Source: Bacteroidaceae bacterium
GTDB taxonomy: Bacteria > Bacteroidota > Bacteroidia > Bacteroidales > Bacteroidaceae
DNA: 51,895 bases
Direction: 5' to 3'
Assembly: GCA_017958545.1 (NCBI GenBank)
Contig: JAGDCM010000009.1
Span: 1 to 51,895, forward strand
The translations under genes were made by a program, and so were the position numbers. Positions 16,524-25,175 of this stretch are shown piece by piece. Position 1 is the stretch's first letter; each line of letters opens with the position of its first letter. The notes beneath the pieces are model-generated. The model worked only from the letters and a program-made list of their open reading frames with translations. It ran no database searches and was not told the DNA's origin.

Positions 16524-17417
16524 ATGAACATACTTGTAACGGGAGCAAACGGACAGTTGGGTCGTGAGATGAGAATAGTCTCGGCTACGACGTCGGACAA
16601 ATATATATTCACCGATGTTAACGAGGCAGAGGGCCTGGCGACAACTTATCTGGACATCACAGATTTGGAGGCCGTCAGGAAAATGGTGAGAGAAAATGCT
16701 GTTGATGCCATTGTGAACTGCGCGGCGTGGACCAACGTGGATGCGTGCGAAACGGATGAAAGGCTGGCAGCGTTGGCAGAAAAACTAAATGCCGATGCTC
16801 CGCGTAATCTGGCTGAGGCTATGATGGAAGTGGGAGGGCTACTTATTCAGATTTCTACCGACTACGTCTTCGGCAAGGAACCGTATAACACACCCTGCCG
16901 CGAGGACCAGAAGGGTACTCCTACTGGAGTCTACGGCACGACGAAGAAGCTCGGAGAGCAGTATATACAGAACTCCGGTTGCCGTTATGTTATCATACGC
17001 ACGGCGTGGCTTTATTCGGAATTCGGTAAGAATTTCTGTAAGACGATGATGGCTCTTACAAGCACAAAGCCGGCTCTTAAAGTGGTGTTTGACCAGTGCG
17101 GCACTCCGACTTATGCACTTGATTTGGCGAAGACCATAGTGGCAATACTCCAGAAGCCCGTGGAGGGTGTTTATCACTATTCCAACGAAGGAGTTTGCAG
17201 TTGGTTTGATTTTACTAAGATGATTGCAGAATATTGTGGTCATACGGAGTGCGACATTCAGCCCTGTCGTTCCAGCGAGTATCCTTCACCCGTGCAGCGT
17301 CCGTCGTATAGCGTGTTGGACAAGAAAAAAATACGTGAGACGTTCGGGATAAAGATTCCGTACTGGACAGAGAGTTTAAAGAAATGCATTGAGAATATAG
17401 AAAGCATGCAAGGCTGA
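16524..17417 (+). CDS. rfbD: dTDP-4-dehydrorhamnose reductase
   Basis: A 297-residue short-chain dehydrogenase/reductase catalysing the last, NAD(P)H-dependent step to dTDP-L-rhamnose. The Rossmann motif is GANGQLGRE (residues 7-15), the catalytic Tyr-Lys is in YGTTKKLGE, and the family segments ISTDYVF and RTAWLYSEFGKNF are present. It sits between rfbA and rfbB. The epimerase RfbC, which supplies its substrate, is not encoded in this window. Confidence 0.94.
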   Translation: MNILVTGANGQLGREMRIVSATTSDKYIFTDVNEAEGLATTYLDITDLEAVRKMVRENAVDAIVNCAAWTNVDACETDERLAALAEKLNADAPRNLAEAMMEVGGLLIQISTDYVFGKEPYNTPCREDQKGTPTGVYGTTKKLGEQYIQNSGCRYVIIRTAWLYSEFGKNFCKTMMALTSTKPALKVVFDQCGTPTYALDLAKTIVAILQKPVEGVYHYSNEGVCSWFDFTKMIAEYCGHTECDIQPCRSSEYPSPVQRPSYSVLDKKKIRETFGIKIPYWTESLKKCIENIESMQG

Positions 17418-17460
17418 TAGTCAGGTGTATGCGCAGTTTTGAACAAATAAAAACTTTAAT

Positions 17461-18594
17461 ATGAAGAATATAGTTATCACAGGTGGAGCAGGCTTTATCG
17501 GAAGCCATGTAGTACGTCTGTTTGTGAACAAATACCCCGAGTATAAAATCATCAATCTGGATAAACTCACGTATGCCGGTAATTTGGCAAACCTGAAGGA
17601 CATTGAGGATAAGCCGAATTACAAGTTCGTCAGGATGGACATCTGCGATTTTGACGCGTTCTATCAGTTGATGCTGGACGAGAAGGTAGACGGTATTATA
17701 CATCTGGCTGCAGAGAGCCATGTGGACCGTTCCATCAAGGATCCCTTCACGTTTGCCCGTACCAATGTGATGGGTACGCTGTCTCTGCTGCAGGCCGCCA
17801 AGCTTTACTGGGAATCGTTGCCGGAGAAGTATGAGGGCAAGCGTTTCTATCATATCTCCACCGATGAGGTGTATGGAGCATTGGAGATGACAAATCCGGA
17901 GGGTATAGAGCCTCCTTTCACTACGACGGCATCGTCTTCAGAGCACCATCTGGCATACGGCAAGGATTTCTTCTATGAGACAACGAAGTATAATCCCCAT
18001 TCTCCTTACAGTGCCTCAAAGGCTTCTTCCGACCACTTCGTACGTGCCTTCCACGACACATACGGTATGCCAACGATTGTGACCAACTGTTCCAATAACT
18101 ACGGTCCTTATCAGTTCCCCGAGAAGCTGATACCTCTGTTCATCAACAACATACGTCATCGCAAGCCACTTCCCGTTTACGGCAAGGGAGAGAATGTGCG
18201 CGACTGGCTGTATGTCGTGGATCATGCCCGTGCCATTGACACCATCTTCCACAACGGAAAGATTGCAGAGACGTATAATATTGGTGGCTTCAATGAATGG
18301 AAAAATATTGATATCATCAAGACTGTAATCAAAACAGTTGATCGTCTGTTGGGTCGTAAGGAGGGCGAAGATCTTGACCTTATCACCTATGTGACAGACC
18401 GTCTGGGTCACGATGCCCGCTATGCCATTGATTCGACCAAGCTGCAGAAGGAACTCGGTTGGGAACCGTCTTTGCAGTTTGAGGAGGGTATTGAAAAAAC
18501 TGTGAAATGGTATCTGGAGAACGAAGCCTGGATGGACAATATCACCTCGGGAGAGTACGAGAAGTACTACGAGGATATGTACAAGGGCCGTTAA
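17461..18594 (+). CDS. rfbB: dTDP-glucose 4,6-dehydratase
   Basis: A 377-residue extended SDR enzyme that dehydrates dTDP-glucose to dTDP-4-keto-6-deoxyglucose with bound NAD. Visible features are TGGAGFIGSHV (NAD binding), HLAAESHVDRS, HISTDEVYG, the catalytic Tyr-Lys in YSASKASSDH, and NNYGPYQFPEKLIP. It is slightly longer than E. coli RfbB (about 360 aa), as is common in Bacteroidales. It is the last gene of the rfb unit. Its stop codon directly abuts the stop codon of mutS2 on the other strand, leaving no intergenic base for a terminator. Confidence 0.95.
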   Translation: MKNIVITGGAGFIGSHVVRLFVNKYPEYKIINLDKLTYAGNLANLKDIEDKPNYKFVRMDICDFDAFYQLMLDEKVDGIIHLAAESHVDRSIKDPFTFARTNVMGTLSLLQAAKLYWESLPEKYEGKRFYHISTDEVYGALEMTNPEGIEPPFTTTASSSEHHLAYGKDFFYETTKYNPHSPYSASKASSDHFVRAFHDTYGMPTIVTNCSNNYGPYQFPEKLIPLFINNIRHRKPLPVYGKGENVRDWLYVVDHARAIDTIFHNGKIAETYNIGGFNEWKNIDIIKTVIKTVDRLLGRKEGEDLDLITYVTDRLGHDARYAIDSTKLQKELGWEPSLQFEEGIEKTVKWYLENEAWMDNITSGEYEKYYEDMYKGR

Positions 18595-21012
18595 TCATTT
18601 CATCTCAACTACCGTTATTCCTGCACCGCCAAAGCGCACGTCTTCATCCCGAACGGAGATGACGCGCGGAACGGTTTGCATGTAGTGGCGGCAGAGTTCC
18701 CTGAGTGCACCGGTACCGGTGCCGTGCAAAATGCGTACTCGTGATGCTCCTGTCATGAGGGCGTCGTCCATATAATGCATCAGAGTGTTGAGCGCTTCGT
18801 CTGCACGCTGTCCGCGTATGTCCAGATCCGGGGAGAATTCAATGTTATGCTGGTGCACAAGATGGGTGGTCGCCGTTGCCGGTGATTGAGTGGGAGACGG
18901 TTTTGGTGCTTTAGCTGCTTCGATGCGGTCCAATGTCGTCACTGTGTGAATGTGACCGAAGGTGAGTGTCACTTTCTTGCCGTCAATACGGTCGATACGT
19001 CCTACGGTGGTTGCCCCCTTTATCCTTGCGTACTTGCCCACAGCGATTACAAGATGCTCTGCGGCATGGGGTTGAGGCTGTTGACGCTTAATGTGTTCGG
19101 ATACGACTTTTGCGGGCGCTGCCAGCGACTCCATAACGCCGGCGAGGGTTTCCCTGGCTTCTTTTGTGCGCTGTTTGTCGGCCTGTGCTTCGCGTATCTC
19201 CTTTATGGTGCGTTCCACGGCGGCGTTGGCGCTGGAGACAATCTCCTTGGCCTCTTCCCTGGCAGAATGCAGAATGTCTTTCTTCTCCTGGCGCAGTCCT
19301 TCGATTTTCTCCTCGTAGCGCTGGATTGTGGCCTCCATGCGTTTTTCCTTCTCATGGATATTCTGGCGTTTGTCCTCCCAATAGCGTTTGTCGCGCACGA
19401 TATCCAAAAGATATTTGTCGGCGGAGACATAGTCTTGTCCGACAATAGAGGTGGCACGCTGTATCACGTCGTTGGGGATACCTATCTTGCGGGCGATTTC
19501 TATGGCGAAGGAACTTCCGGGGTTCCCGATTTGCAGTTGGAAGAGTGCCTCCATCTTTTGTCTGTCGTAAAGCATAGCACCGTTGCGTACGCCTTTGTGA
19601 CTGTCTGCAAAATGTTTGAGGTTTTGGTAGTGTGTTGTAATAACTGCCCATGCCCCCTGTTCGTGGAAACGTTCCAGAATGGCCTCTGCCATAGCTCCTC
19701 CGATAGTAGGCTCTGTGCCGCTTCCCATCTCATCGACCAGAAGCAGGGTGGTGGCATTGGCCGCTTTCATCATACGCTTCATCGTTACCAGGTGGGAAGA
19801 GTATGTGGATAGGTCGTTCTCAATACTCTGGTCGTCGCCTATATCGATGAGCATTTCAGAGAATATGCCACATTTGGAGTTTTCACCGATGGGAACAGGC
19901 AGACCGCACTGCAACATGTATTGTATCAGTCCCACTGTCTTGAGGCAAACACTCTTTCCGCCTGCATTCGGTCCGGAGATGATGAGTATCTTGCCGTCTT
20001 TGTCGAGAAGGATGTCGAGAGGGACGATGTGTCGTTCCTGTTTCTTCAGGGAACGTTCCAGAAGAGGATGTCTGGCAAGTGTCCAGTCGATGACAGGACG
20101 GGATGAGGGAATGGGGCAGATGCCGCCAATCTCTTTTGCGAAGAAAACTCTTGCCATGACAAACTCTAACTGTCCGAGGAAGTTGAATGCGTTCAGCAGT
20201 TCTTTTACGTTCGGACGGATGAGTGTGGTGAAGTGTTGCAGGATACGTATGACCTCTCTCTTCTCTTCTGCTTCGAGTTCCCTGATTCTGTTGTTTGCCT
20301 CTACCACTTCCTGTGGTTCCACGAAAACAGTCTTTCCTGTGGCAGACTCATCGTGCACGATACCGCCCAGACGTTTCTTCACGGAGGGAGAAACAGGAAT
20401 CACCAGTCGTCCGTCTCTGAGCGTGGGATTTGTGTCTGCCTCCACGAGTCCGTCTTCCTTAATGCTTCGCAGTATGCTCTGGAGCGTACGTGATACGCTT
20501 CCTTCTGCTTTTCTCAGTTCGTTTCTCACGCGTGAGAGAGCAGGGGAGGCCTCGTCTTTTATGTGTCCGTACTTGTCCAGTATCTTGGCGGCGCATTGCT
20601 CTACGGCATGGAATGTGAACACACCGTTGGCCATTCGCTCCAATGCAGGGAATGTTGATTCCGGAGTTTCCGTACCGGAGGGTTCGCTGCTTTCCTCATG
20701 GCGTATGAGCCGGAGCCATCCGTGCATGGTGACGAGGGTGAGGTACAGGTGGTGCAGGTCTTCTTCCTGTATGTATGTGCCCTCGATACGTATGCGCTGC
20801 ACCACTTCCCTCAAATCGTAGAACGCCATTTCCGGTGTTTCCGTCAGAGAGGAAATCAGTGTCTGCATCTCTTGCGTTTCCTCTTGTCTCTGCCGAATTG
20901 TGTCCACATCATTTATCCACGTGAGTGCATCGATGTGTTCACGTCCCAAATTCGACTGACAATTGTCAGCAAGCATGAGTATTATCTGGTCAAAGCCTAT
21001 CTTATTCTCCAT
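18595..21012 (-). CDS. mutS2: MutS2 family endonuclease/ATPase with Smr domain
   Basis: An 805-residue protein. The ATG at 21012 (MENKIGFDQI) is chosen over a TTG at 21024, which lies in the -7 box. It has the MutS core and clamp helices, a Walker A ISGPNAGGKS near residue 345, LLVDEMGSGTEP (Walker B), a long charged coiled coil (residues about 520-640), and a C-terminal Smr nuclease domain with LDIRGQRADEAL and RILHGTGTGALRE. MutS2 acts in recombination control or in ribosome rescue in the species studied. It lacks the mismatch-recognition domain of MutS1. Its -7 box (TATCTTTG, minus strand) is at 21022-21029. Confidence 0.93.
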   Translation of the reverse strand: MENKIGFDQIILMLADNCQSNLGREHIDALTWINDVDTIRQRQEETQEMQTLISSLTETPEMAFYDLREVVQRIRIEGTYIQEEDLHHLYLTLVTMHGWLRLIRHEESSEPSGTETPESTFPALERMANGVFTFHAVEQCAAKILDKYGHIKDEASPALSRVRNELRKAEGSVSRTLQSILRSIKEDGLVEADTNPTLRDGRLVIPVSPSVKKRLGGIVHDESATGKTVFVEPQEVVEANNRIRELEAEEKREVIRILQHFTTLIRPNVKELLNAFNFLGQLEFVMARVFFAKEIGGICPIPSSRPVIDWTLARHPLLERSLKKQERHIVPLDILLDKDGKILIISGPNAGGKSVCLKTVGLIQYMLQCGLPVPIGENSKCGIFSEMLIDIGDDQSIENDLSTYSSHLVTMKRMMKAANATTLLLVDEMGSGTEPTIGGAMAEAILERFHEQGAWAVITTHYQNLKHFADSHKGVRNGAMLYDRQKMEALFQLQIGNPGSSFAIEIARKIGIPNDVIQRATSIVGQDYVSADKYLLDIVRDKRYWEDKRQNIHEKEKRMEATIQRYEEKIEGLRQEKKDILHSAREEAKEIVSSANAAVERTIKEIREAQADKQRTKEARETLAGVMESLAAPAKVVSEHIKRQQPQPHAAEHLVIAVGKYARIKGATTVGRIDRIDGKKVTLTFGHIHTVTTLDRIEAAKAPKPSPTQSPATATTHLVHQHNIEFSPDLDIRGQRADEALNTLMHYMDDALMTGASRVRILHGTGTGALRELCRHYMQTVPRVISVRDEDVRFGGAGITVVEMK

Positions 21013-21021
21013 TTCGGGGTG

Positions 21022-21029
21022 CAAAGATA
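21022..21029 (-). promoter_or_regulatory. -7 box for mutS2
   Basis: TATCTTTG on the minus strand, 9 bp before the mutS2 ATG. The implied leader is very short, leaving little or no room for a Shine-Dalgarno site. Confidence 0.55.
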
Positions 21030-21070
21030 TAAAATTAATGACAAATCGATATTCATTGTTTATATTTATT

Positions 21071-21101
21071 TTTGCAGTTTCATTTCTTTTTACTATTTTT
21101 G
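21071..21101 (+). promoter_or_regulatory. Promoter for the DUF4301 gene
   Basis: TTTG (21071-21074) and TATTTTTG (21094-21101) are separated by 19 bp, an ideal Bacteroidetes promoter spacing, 31 bp before the ATG at 21133. Confidence 0.7.
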
Positions 21102-21132
21102 CGTTGGAATTACATTATAAACTAATACAATT

Positions 21133-22647
21133 ATGTTAACACAGGAAGACAAGCTCTTGCTTCAGCAAAAGGGTATCAGTGAATCGCAAATTGAATGTCA
21201 GCTCAAACAGTTCCGTGAAGGTTTCCCGTTTCTTCGTTTGAAGGCCGCAGCCAGTGTGGAAAACGGTATAGTGCGTCCGTCTATAGAGGATCAGAAGCGC
21301 TATGTGCATCTTTGGGAGCAGTATAAGAAGGAAGGCCACAAGATTACGAAGTTCGTGCCGGCTTCCGGTGCTGCAAGCCGTATGTTCAAGGCTATGTTCG
21401 AGTTTGCGGATGCAGATTACGATGTGCCGACAACAGATTTCGAAAAGAAATTCTTTGCACGTCTGCATGACTTCGCTTTCTTCCCTGCTTTGGACGACGC
21501 CTGCGTGGTGATGTACGGCAAGGGTGCTGACGCTCTTGTCTCGGAAGGCCGTTACAAGGATGTCGTGGTGGCAATGCTGGATGCCGACGGTCTCAACTAC
21601 GGCCAGCTGCCGAAGGGTCTTCTTCAGTTCCACACCTATGAGACACAGGCGCGCACTCCTCTTGAGGAGCATCTGGTGGAGGCTGCAATGTATGCGAGCA
21701 GTAAGGGCGAGGCAAACGTTCATTTTACTGTGTCATCGGAGCACAAGGCTTTGTTCCAGCAGTTGGTGAAAGACGTGCTGGCAGACTATGAGAAGGAATA
21801 CGGCGTGCACTACAATGTGTCTTTCTCCGAGCAGAAGCCCTCTACAGATACTCTTGCAGCAACGATGGACAACGAGCCTTTCCGTGTTGACGGTAAACTG
21901 CTGTTCCGTCCGGGCGGTCACGGAGCCTTGATAGAGAATCTTTCCGATTTGGATTCCGAGATAGTGTTTATCAAGAACATTGACAATGTGGTTCCCGACC
22001 GTTTGAAGGAAGAGACCGTTCTCTGGAAGCAGGTTCTGGCCGGTGTGCTTGTTGATGCACAGGAGAAAGCCTTTGCATATCTGCGTAAGCTTGACAGCGG
22101 AGAATACACCCATTCGGACCTGGAGGAAATGATTCGTTTCGTGCGTCACACTCTCTGTTGCGACAAGGAAGGGGTGAAGGATATGGAGGATACGGAACTG
22201 GTGAATTACCTCCGTTCCAAGCTCAACCGTCCGATGCGTGCAACGGGTGTTGTGAAGAATGTGGGTGAACCGGGCGGCGGTCCGTTCCTGGCTTATAATC
22301 CCGACGGCAGTGTGTCGATGCAGATTCTGGAATCAAGCCAGATTGACCAGAACAATGCAGAGTATCAGAAGATGTTCACGGAGGGCACTCACTTCAATCC
22401 CGTTGACCTCGTGTGCGCCATCAAAGACTATAAGGGTAATAAGTTTGATTTGCCCAAGTATGTTGATCCTGCCACAGGTTTCATCTCGTTCAAGAGTAAG
22501 TCTGGACGTGAACTCAAGGCTCTCGAGCTGCCAGGCCTGTGGAACGGTGCTATGAGCGACTGGTCCACAATCATGGTGGAGGTGCCCCTCGGTACATTCA
22601 ATCCCGTGAAGACTGTAAACGATTTGCTCAGAGACCAACATCAGTAG
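21133..22647 (+). CDS. DUF4301 family protein
   Basis: A 504-residue cytoplasmic protein that matches the Bacteroidetes family DUF4301 by overall sequence: an N-terminal helix (KGISESQIECQLKQF), the motif KFVPASGAASRMFKAM, LLFRPGGHGALIENL near residue 255, and VKNVGEPGGGPFLAYN near residue 375. The glycine-rich motifs resemble nucleotide or sugar-nucleotide binding loops, but no activity is established to my knowledge. It leads a plus-strand group with a DciA-like gene (6 bp downstream) and an ABC ATPase. Confidence 0.85.
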   Translation: MLTQEDKLLLQQKGISESQIECQLKQFREGFPFLRLKAAASVENGIVRPSIEDQKRYVHLWEQYKKEGHKITKFVPASGAASRMFKAMFEFADADYDVPTTDFEKKFFARLHDFAFFPALDDACVVMYGKGADALVSEGRYKDVVVAMLDADGLNYGQLPKGLLQFHTYETQARTPLEEHLVEAAMYASSKGEANVHFTVSSEHKALFQQLVKDVLADYEKEYGVHYNVSFSEQKPSTDTLAATMDNEPFRVDGKLLFRPGGHGALIENLSDLDSEIVFIKNIDNVVPDRLKEETVLWKQVLAGVLVDAQEKAFAYLRKLDSGEYTHSDLEEMIRFVRHTLCCDKEGVKDMEDTELVNYLRSKLNRPMRATGVVKNVGEPGGGPFLAYNPDGSVSMQILESSQIDQNNAEYQKMFTEGTHFNPVDLVCAIKDYKGNKFDLPKYVDPATGFISFKSKSGRELKALELPGLWNGAMSDWSTIMVEVPLGTFNPVKTVNDLLRDQHQ

Positions 22648-22653
22648 TAAGTA

Positions 22654-22944
22654 TTGCTGTATCGCAGACCTCAAAAGATAACAGCCCTTCTGGACAACTT
22701 CTTGCGTTCAGAAGGGTTGGTCACTCCTTTAGCCCGCTTCAGGGCAGAGGAGGCAGTAGTTCGTGTGATAGGGGAGCAATACGCCAGATATGTAGGTGAC
22801 GTAAGTTTTCAGGGGGAAAAACTGCAAGTGCAGATAAAAAGTGCACCGTTGCGCCACAATCTCCTGATGAATAGAAGAGCCTACATTCATGCTATTAACC
22901 ACGAGGCGGGTGCTCAAGTGGTACAGGAAATCGTCTTCTGCTAA
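22654..22944 (+). CDS. DciA-like (DUF721) protein, TTG start
   Basis: A 96-residue protein of the DUF721/DciA type, whose members load or operate the replicative helicase DnaB in bacteria lacking DnaC. The layout fits: a short basic N terminus (MLYRRPQKI), an amphipathic helix ending in FLRSEGL, a VIGEQYARYVGDVSF segment, then a KH-like beta-alpha unit LQVQIKSAPLRHNLLMNR and C-terminal VVQEIVF. No in-frame ATG precedes the family-like N terminus. The TTG at 22654, 6 bp after the DUF4301 stop, gives the expected length, and no clear ribosome binding site is seen. Translation may be coupled to DUF4301. Confidence 0.75.
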   Translation: MLYRRPQKITALLDNFLRSEGLVTPLARFRAEEAVVRVIGEQYARYVGDVSFQGEKLQVQIKSAPLRHNLLMNRRAYIHAINHEAGAQVVQEIVFC

Positions 22945-22949
22945 GCGCT

Positions 22950-23777
22950 ATGAGTATCCGGCTGGAAAAACTTGTAATAGGATATCGCACACATCACGGT
23001 GATGTGAATGTTACGTGTCCTCTTTCTGCTCAGATGCGGGAAGGCCGTCTCATCTGTCTTGTGGGGCGCAACGGAGTGGGGAAGTCCACCTTGCTGCGTT
23101 CTGTGGCCGGGTTGCAACCTCTATTGGAGGGAGATGTAGTTATTGACGGGCGCAGTATTAACGGCTACGACAAAAGGGAATTGGCGCAGAAGATATCCAT
23201 CGTCACTACAAGGGATATCCCGTCTGCCTCGATGACATCGAGAGAGGTGGTTGCTCTGGGCAGAAGTCCGTACACCGGTTTCTGGGGACGGCTCACACCG
23301 GAGGACGCTGATATCGTGGAGAACAGTATCGATGCTGTCGGTGTGAGAGACCTTTCGTCAAGACGTGTGCATACCCTTTCCGACGGAGAGCGACAGAAAG
23401 TAATGATAGCGAAGGCGATAGCTCAGGAGACTCCCAATATCCTTCTGGACGAACCGACGGCTTTTCTGGATTATCCCAGTAAGGTGAACACGCTCACCCT
23501 GCTCTCACGTTTGGCACATGATATGTCGCGTACGATTCTTGTTTCCACACACGATGTGGAGCATGCCCTGAGGCTCTCCGACGAGGTGTGGCTCCTTCAG
23601 AAAGACGGATTATATAAGGTATTGAGAAGATATGCTCTTGTTCTCCACTACGCGGCGGATGGTCTCGGCGAGGAGGTCGGCGATGGAAATCTGCTTGACC
23701 TTGGCACAGCGCTGGGTGTAGGGGATGGAGTCGGTGAAGACAATCTCCTCAAGCGCACTGTTCTGCACGCGCTCTGA
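22950..23777 (+). CDS. ABC transporter ATPase, FecE/BtuD-like, with abnormal C terminus
   Basis: A 275-residue ORF whose first 220 residues form an intact iron-siderophore/cobalamin-type ABC ATPase: Walker A GRNGVGKST (39-47), signature LSDGE (143-147), Walker B ILLDEP (164-169) and H-loop His201 in STHDVEHA. From residue 221 on, the reading frame runs through the antisense of the 3' end of prs and loses all similarity to the family, which normally continues with about 30-100 specific residues. The gene therefore looks truncated at its 3' end, although the catalytic core is complete. No permease or binding protein gene is nearby. It starts 5 bp after the DciA-like stop. Confidence 0.8.
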   Translation: MSIRLEKLVIGYRTHHGDVNVTCPLSAQMREGRLICLVGRNGVGKSTLLRSVAGLQPLLEGDVVIDGRSINGYDKRELAQKISIVTTRDIPSASMTSREVVALGRSPYTGFWGRLTPEDADIVENSIDAVGVRDLSSRRVHTLSDGERQKVMIAKAIAQETPNILLDEPTAFLDYPSKVNTLTLLSRLAHDMSRTILVSTHDVEHALRLSDEVWLLQKDGLYKVLRRYALVLHYAADGLGEEVGDGNLLDLGTALGVGDGVGEDNLLKRTVLHAL

Positions 23778-24545
23778 AGCGGGACCCGACATCACGCAGT
23801 GTGATGCGACGGCTCTTACGCTGTTGGCTCCGTTCATCATCATGAGGTCGGCGGCCTTGGTTATAGTACCAGCGGTATCCACCATATCATCTACCAACAC
23901 TACATCGGCACCGGTCACGTCACCGATAATCTGCATGTCGGACACCTCGTTTGCCTTCTTACGTGTCTTATTGCAGAGCACGAGGGGACAGTTCAGATAT
24001 TTGGCATAGTTGCTGGCGCGCTTCGAACCGCCCACGTCGGGAGCTGCCATAACGAGGTTCTTGAGGTTGAGGCTTTTGATATAGGGCATCATCACGCTGG
24101 AGGCATACAGATGGTCTACAGGGCAGTTGAAGAAACCCTGTTCCTGATCTGCGTGCAGATCCATTGTGATGAGTCGGTCGATACCGGCCACTGTCATACA
24201 GTCTGCTACGAGTTTTGCACCGATTGACACACGGGGCTTGTCCTTGCGATCCTGACGTGCCCATCCAAAGTAGGGTACCACGGCGTTGATGCTTCTTGCA
24301 GAGGCTCTCTTTGCAGCGTCCATCATGAGCAGCAACTCCATGAGATTGTCGCTGGAGGGGAAGGTGCTTTGTACGAGGAAGACATCCTTGCCGCGAATGC
24401 TCTCTTCGTAACTTACGGCAAATTCTCCGTCGGAGAACTTTGTGATTATGAGGTTGCCCAGAGGACAATCTAAACTTTGACAGATTTTTTCAGCAAGATA
24501 ACGGGTTGCTGTGCCCGAGACTACCAGAAAGTTTTCGTTGGTCAT
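23610..24545 (-). CDS. prs: Ribose-phosphate pyrophosphokinase
   Basis: A 311-residue PRPP synthetase, converting ribose-5-phosphate and ATP to PRPP for nucleotide, His, Trp and NAD synthesis. Signatures include FSDGEFAVSYEES, the metal/ATP site DLHADQEQGFF near residue 130, APDVGGSKRASNYAK, and the PRPP-binding loop VLVDDMVDTAGTI near residue 220. Length is standard. It is the last gene of the minus-strand rpsP-thiE-prs group, 13 bp after the thiE-like gene. Its last 168 bp are overlapped on the other strand by the ABC ATPase ORF. Confidence 0.96.
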   Translation of the reverse strand: MTNENFLVVSGTATRYLAEKICQSLDCPLGNLIITKFSDGEFAVSYEESIRGKDVFLVQSTFPSSDNLMELLLMMDAAKRASARSINAVVPYFGWARQDRKDKPRVSIGAKLVADCMTVAGIDRLITMDLHADQEQGFFNCPVDHLYASSVMMPYIKSLNLKNLVMAAPDVGGSKRASNYAKYLNCPLVLCNKTRKKANEVSDMQIIGDVTGADVVLVDDMVDTAGTITKAADLMMMNGANSVRAVASHCVMSGPASERVQNSALEEIVFTDSIPYTQRCAKVKQISIADLLAETIRRVVENKSISSQYLI

Positions 24546-24558
24546 AAGGTTAGTGTGC

Positions 24559-25167
24559 TTATTCGCTTGCTTTGCGCAAACGGTGGAAATGTAATATTAG
24601 ATCCTTGAAATCCATACCGGAATGAATGTTGAAGCGCTTCCAGAGTTCACCTCTGATGACGGCTCCTCCGAAACCCAAGTCGCGCACCTGCGGAATTTTT
24701 TCCAACGAGATGCCTCCCTGTGCCATCACATGGCGGTCGATGAGGCCGCGACGAGATGCTTCCTTCAGCTGCTCCAGATTGTATCTGGACTTGTATGTGG
24801 GTTCAGAGATACTGTCAAAAACATTCTTGAGTATGACGTAGTCGAAATTGCGCTTGCATTCAGCCAAGTCCTCAAGGCTGTAGCATGTGCACGATTTCTG
24901 GCCCTTGTAGCCTGCCGGCAGGTTCGGGTTGTGATGGCTGATATGTATGCCTGCAAGTCCGAATTCCTCCTTCAGGTAGAAGTGGTCGTTGGCTACGATG
25001 CGGTTGTGGTAGCGAGAAGGCAACAGGGTCAGCAACCGTTCACAATAGACCGGTTCTGACCCTGGTTTGCGCAGGTGCAGCATATCTAACCCATCCTCAA
25101 AAAGCGTTGCGAGGATTTTGTCTTCTTCAACGAAGAACGTTGGATTAGATAGCAGCAACAGTTTCAT
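24559..25167 (-). CDS. thiE: Thiamine phosphate synthase / TenI-like TIM barrel
   Basis: A 202-residue thiamine phosphate synthase superfamily protein. Visible family features are MLHLRKPGSEP near the N terminus, IVANDHFYL, GIHISHHN, ILKNVFDSISE (for the usual LGPIF-T region), AQGGIS and the phosphate-binding GFGGAVIRGELW. Several ThiE signature residues differ from E. coli ThiE, so it may be a TenI-type paralogue rather than the pathway enzyme; no other thiamine gene is near. It lies between rpsP (8 bp upstream) and prs (13 bp downstream) and is probably co-transcribed with them. Confidence 0.75.
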   Translation of the reverse strand: MKLLLLSNPTFFVEEDKILATLFEDGLDMLHLRKPGSEPVYCERLLTLLPSRYHNRIVANDHFYLKEEFGLAGIHISHHNPNLPAGYKGQKSCTCYSLEDLAECKRNFDYVILKNVFDSISEPTYKSRYNLEQLKEASRRGLIDRHVMAQGGISLEKIPQVRDLGFGGAVIRGELWKRFNIHSGMDFKDLILHFHRLRKASE

Positions 25168-25175
25168 GAATGCTC

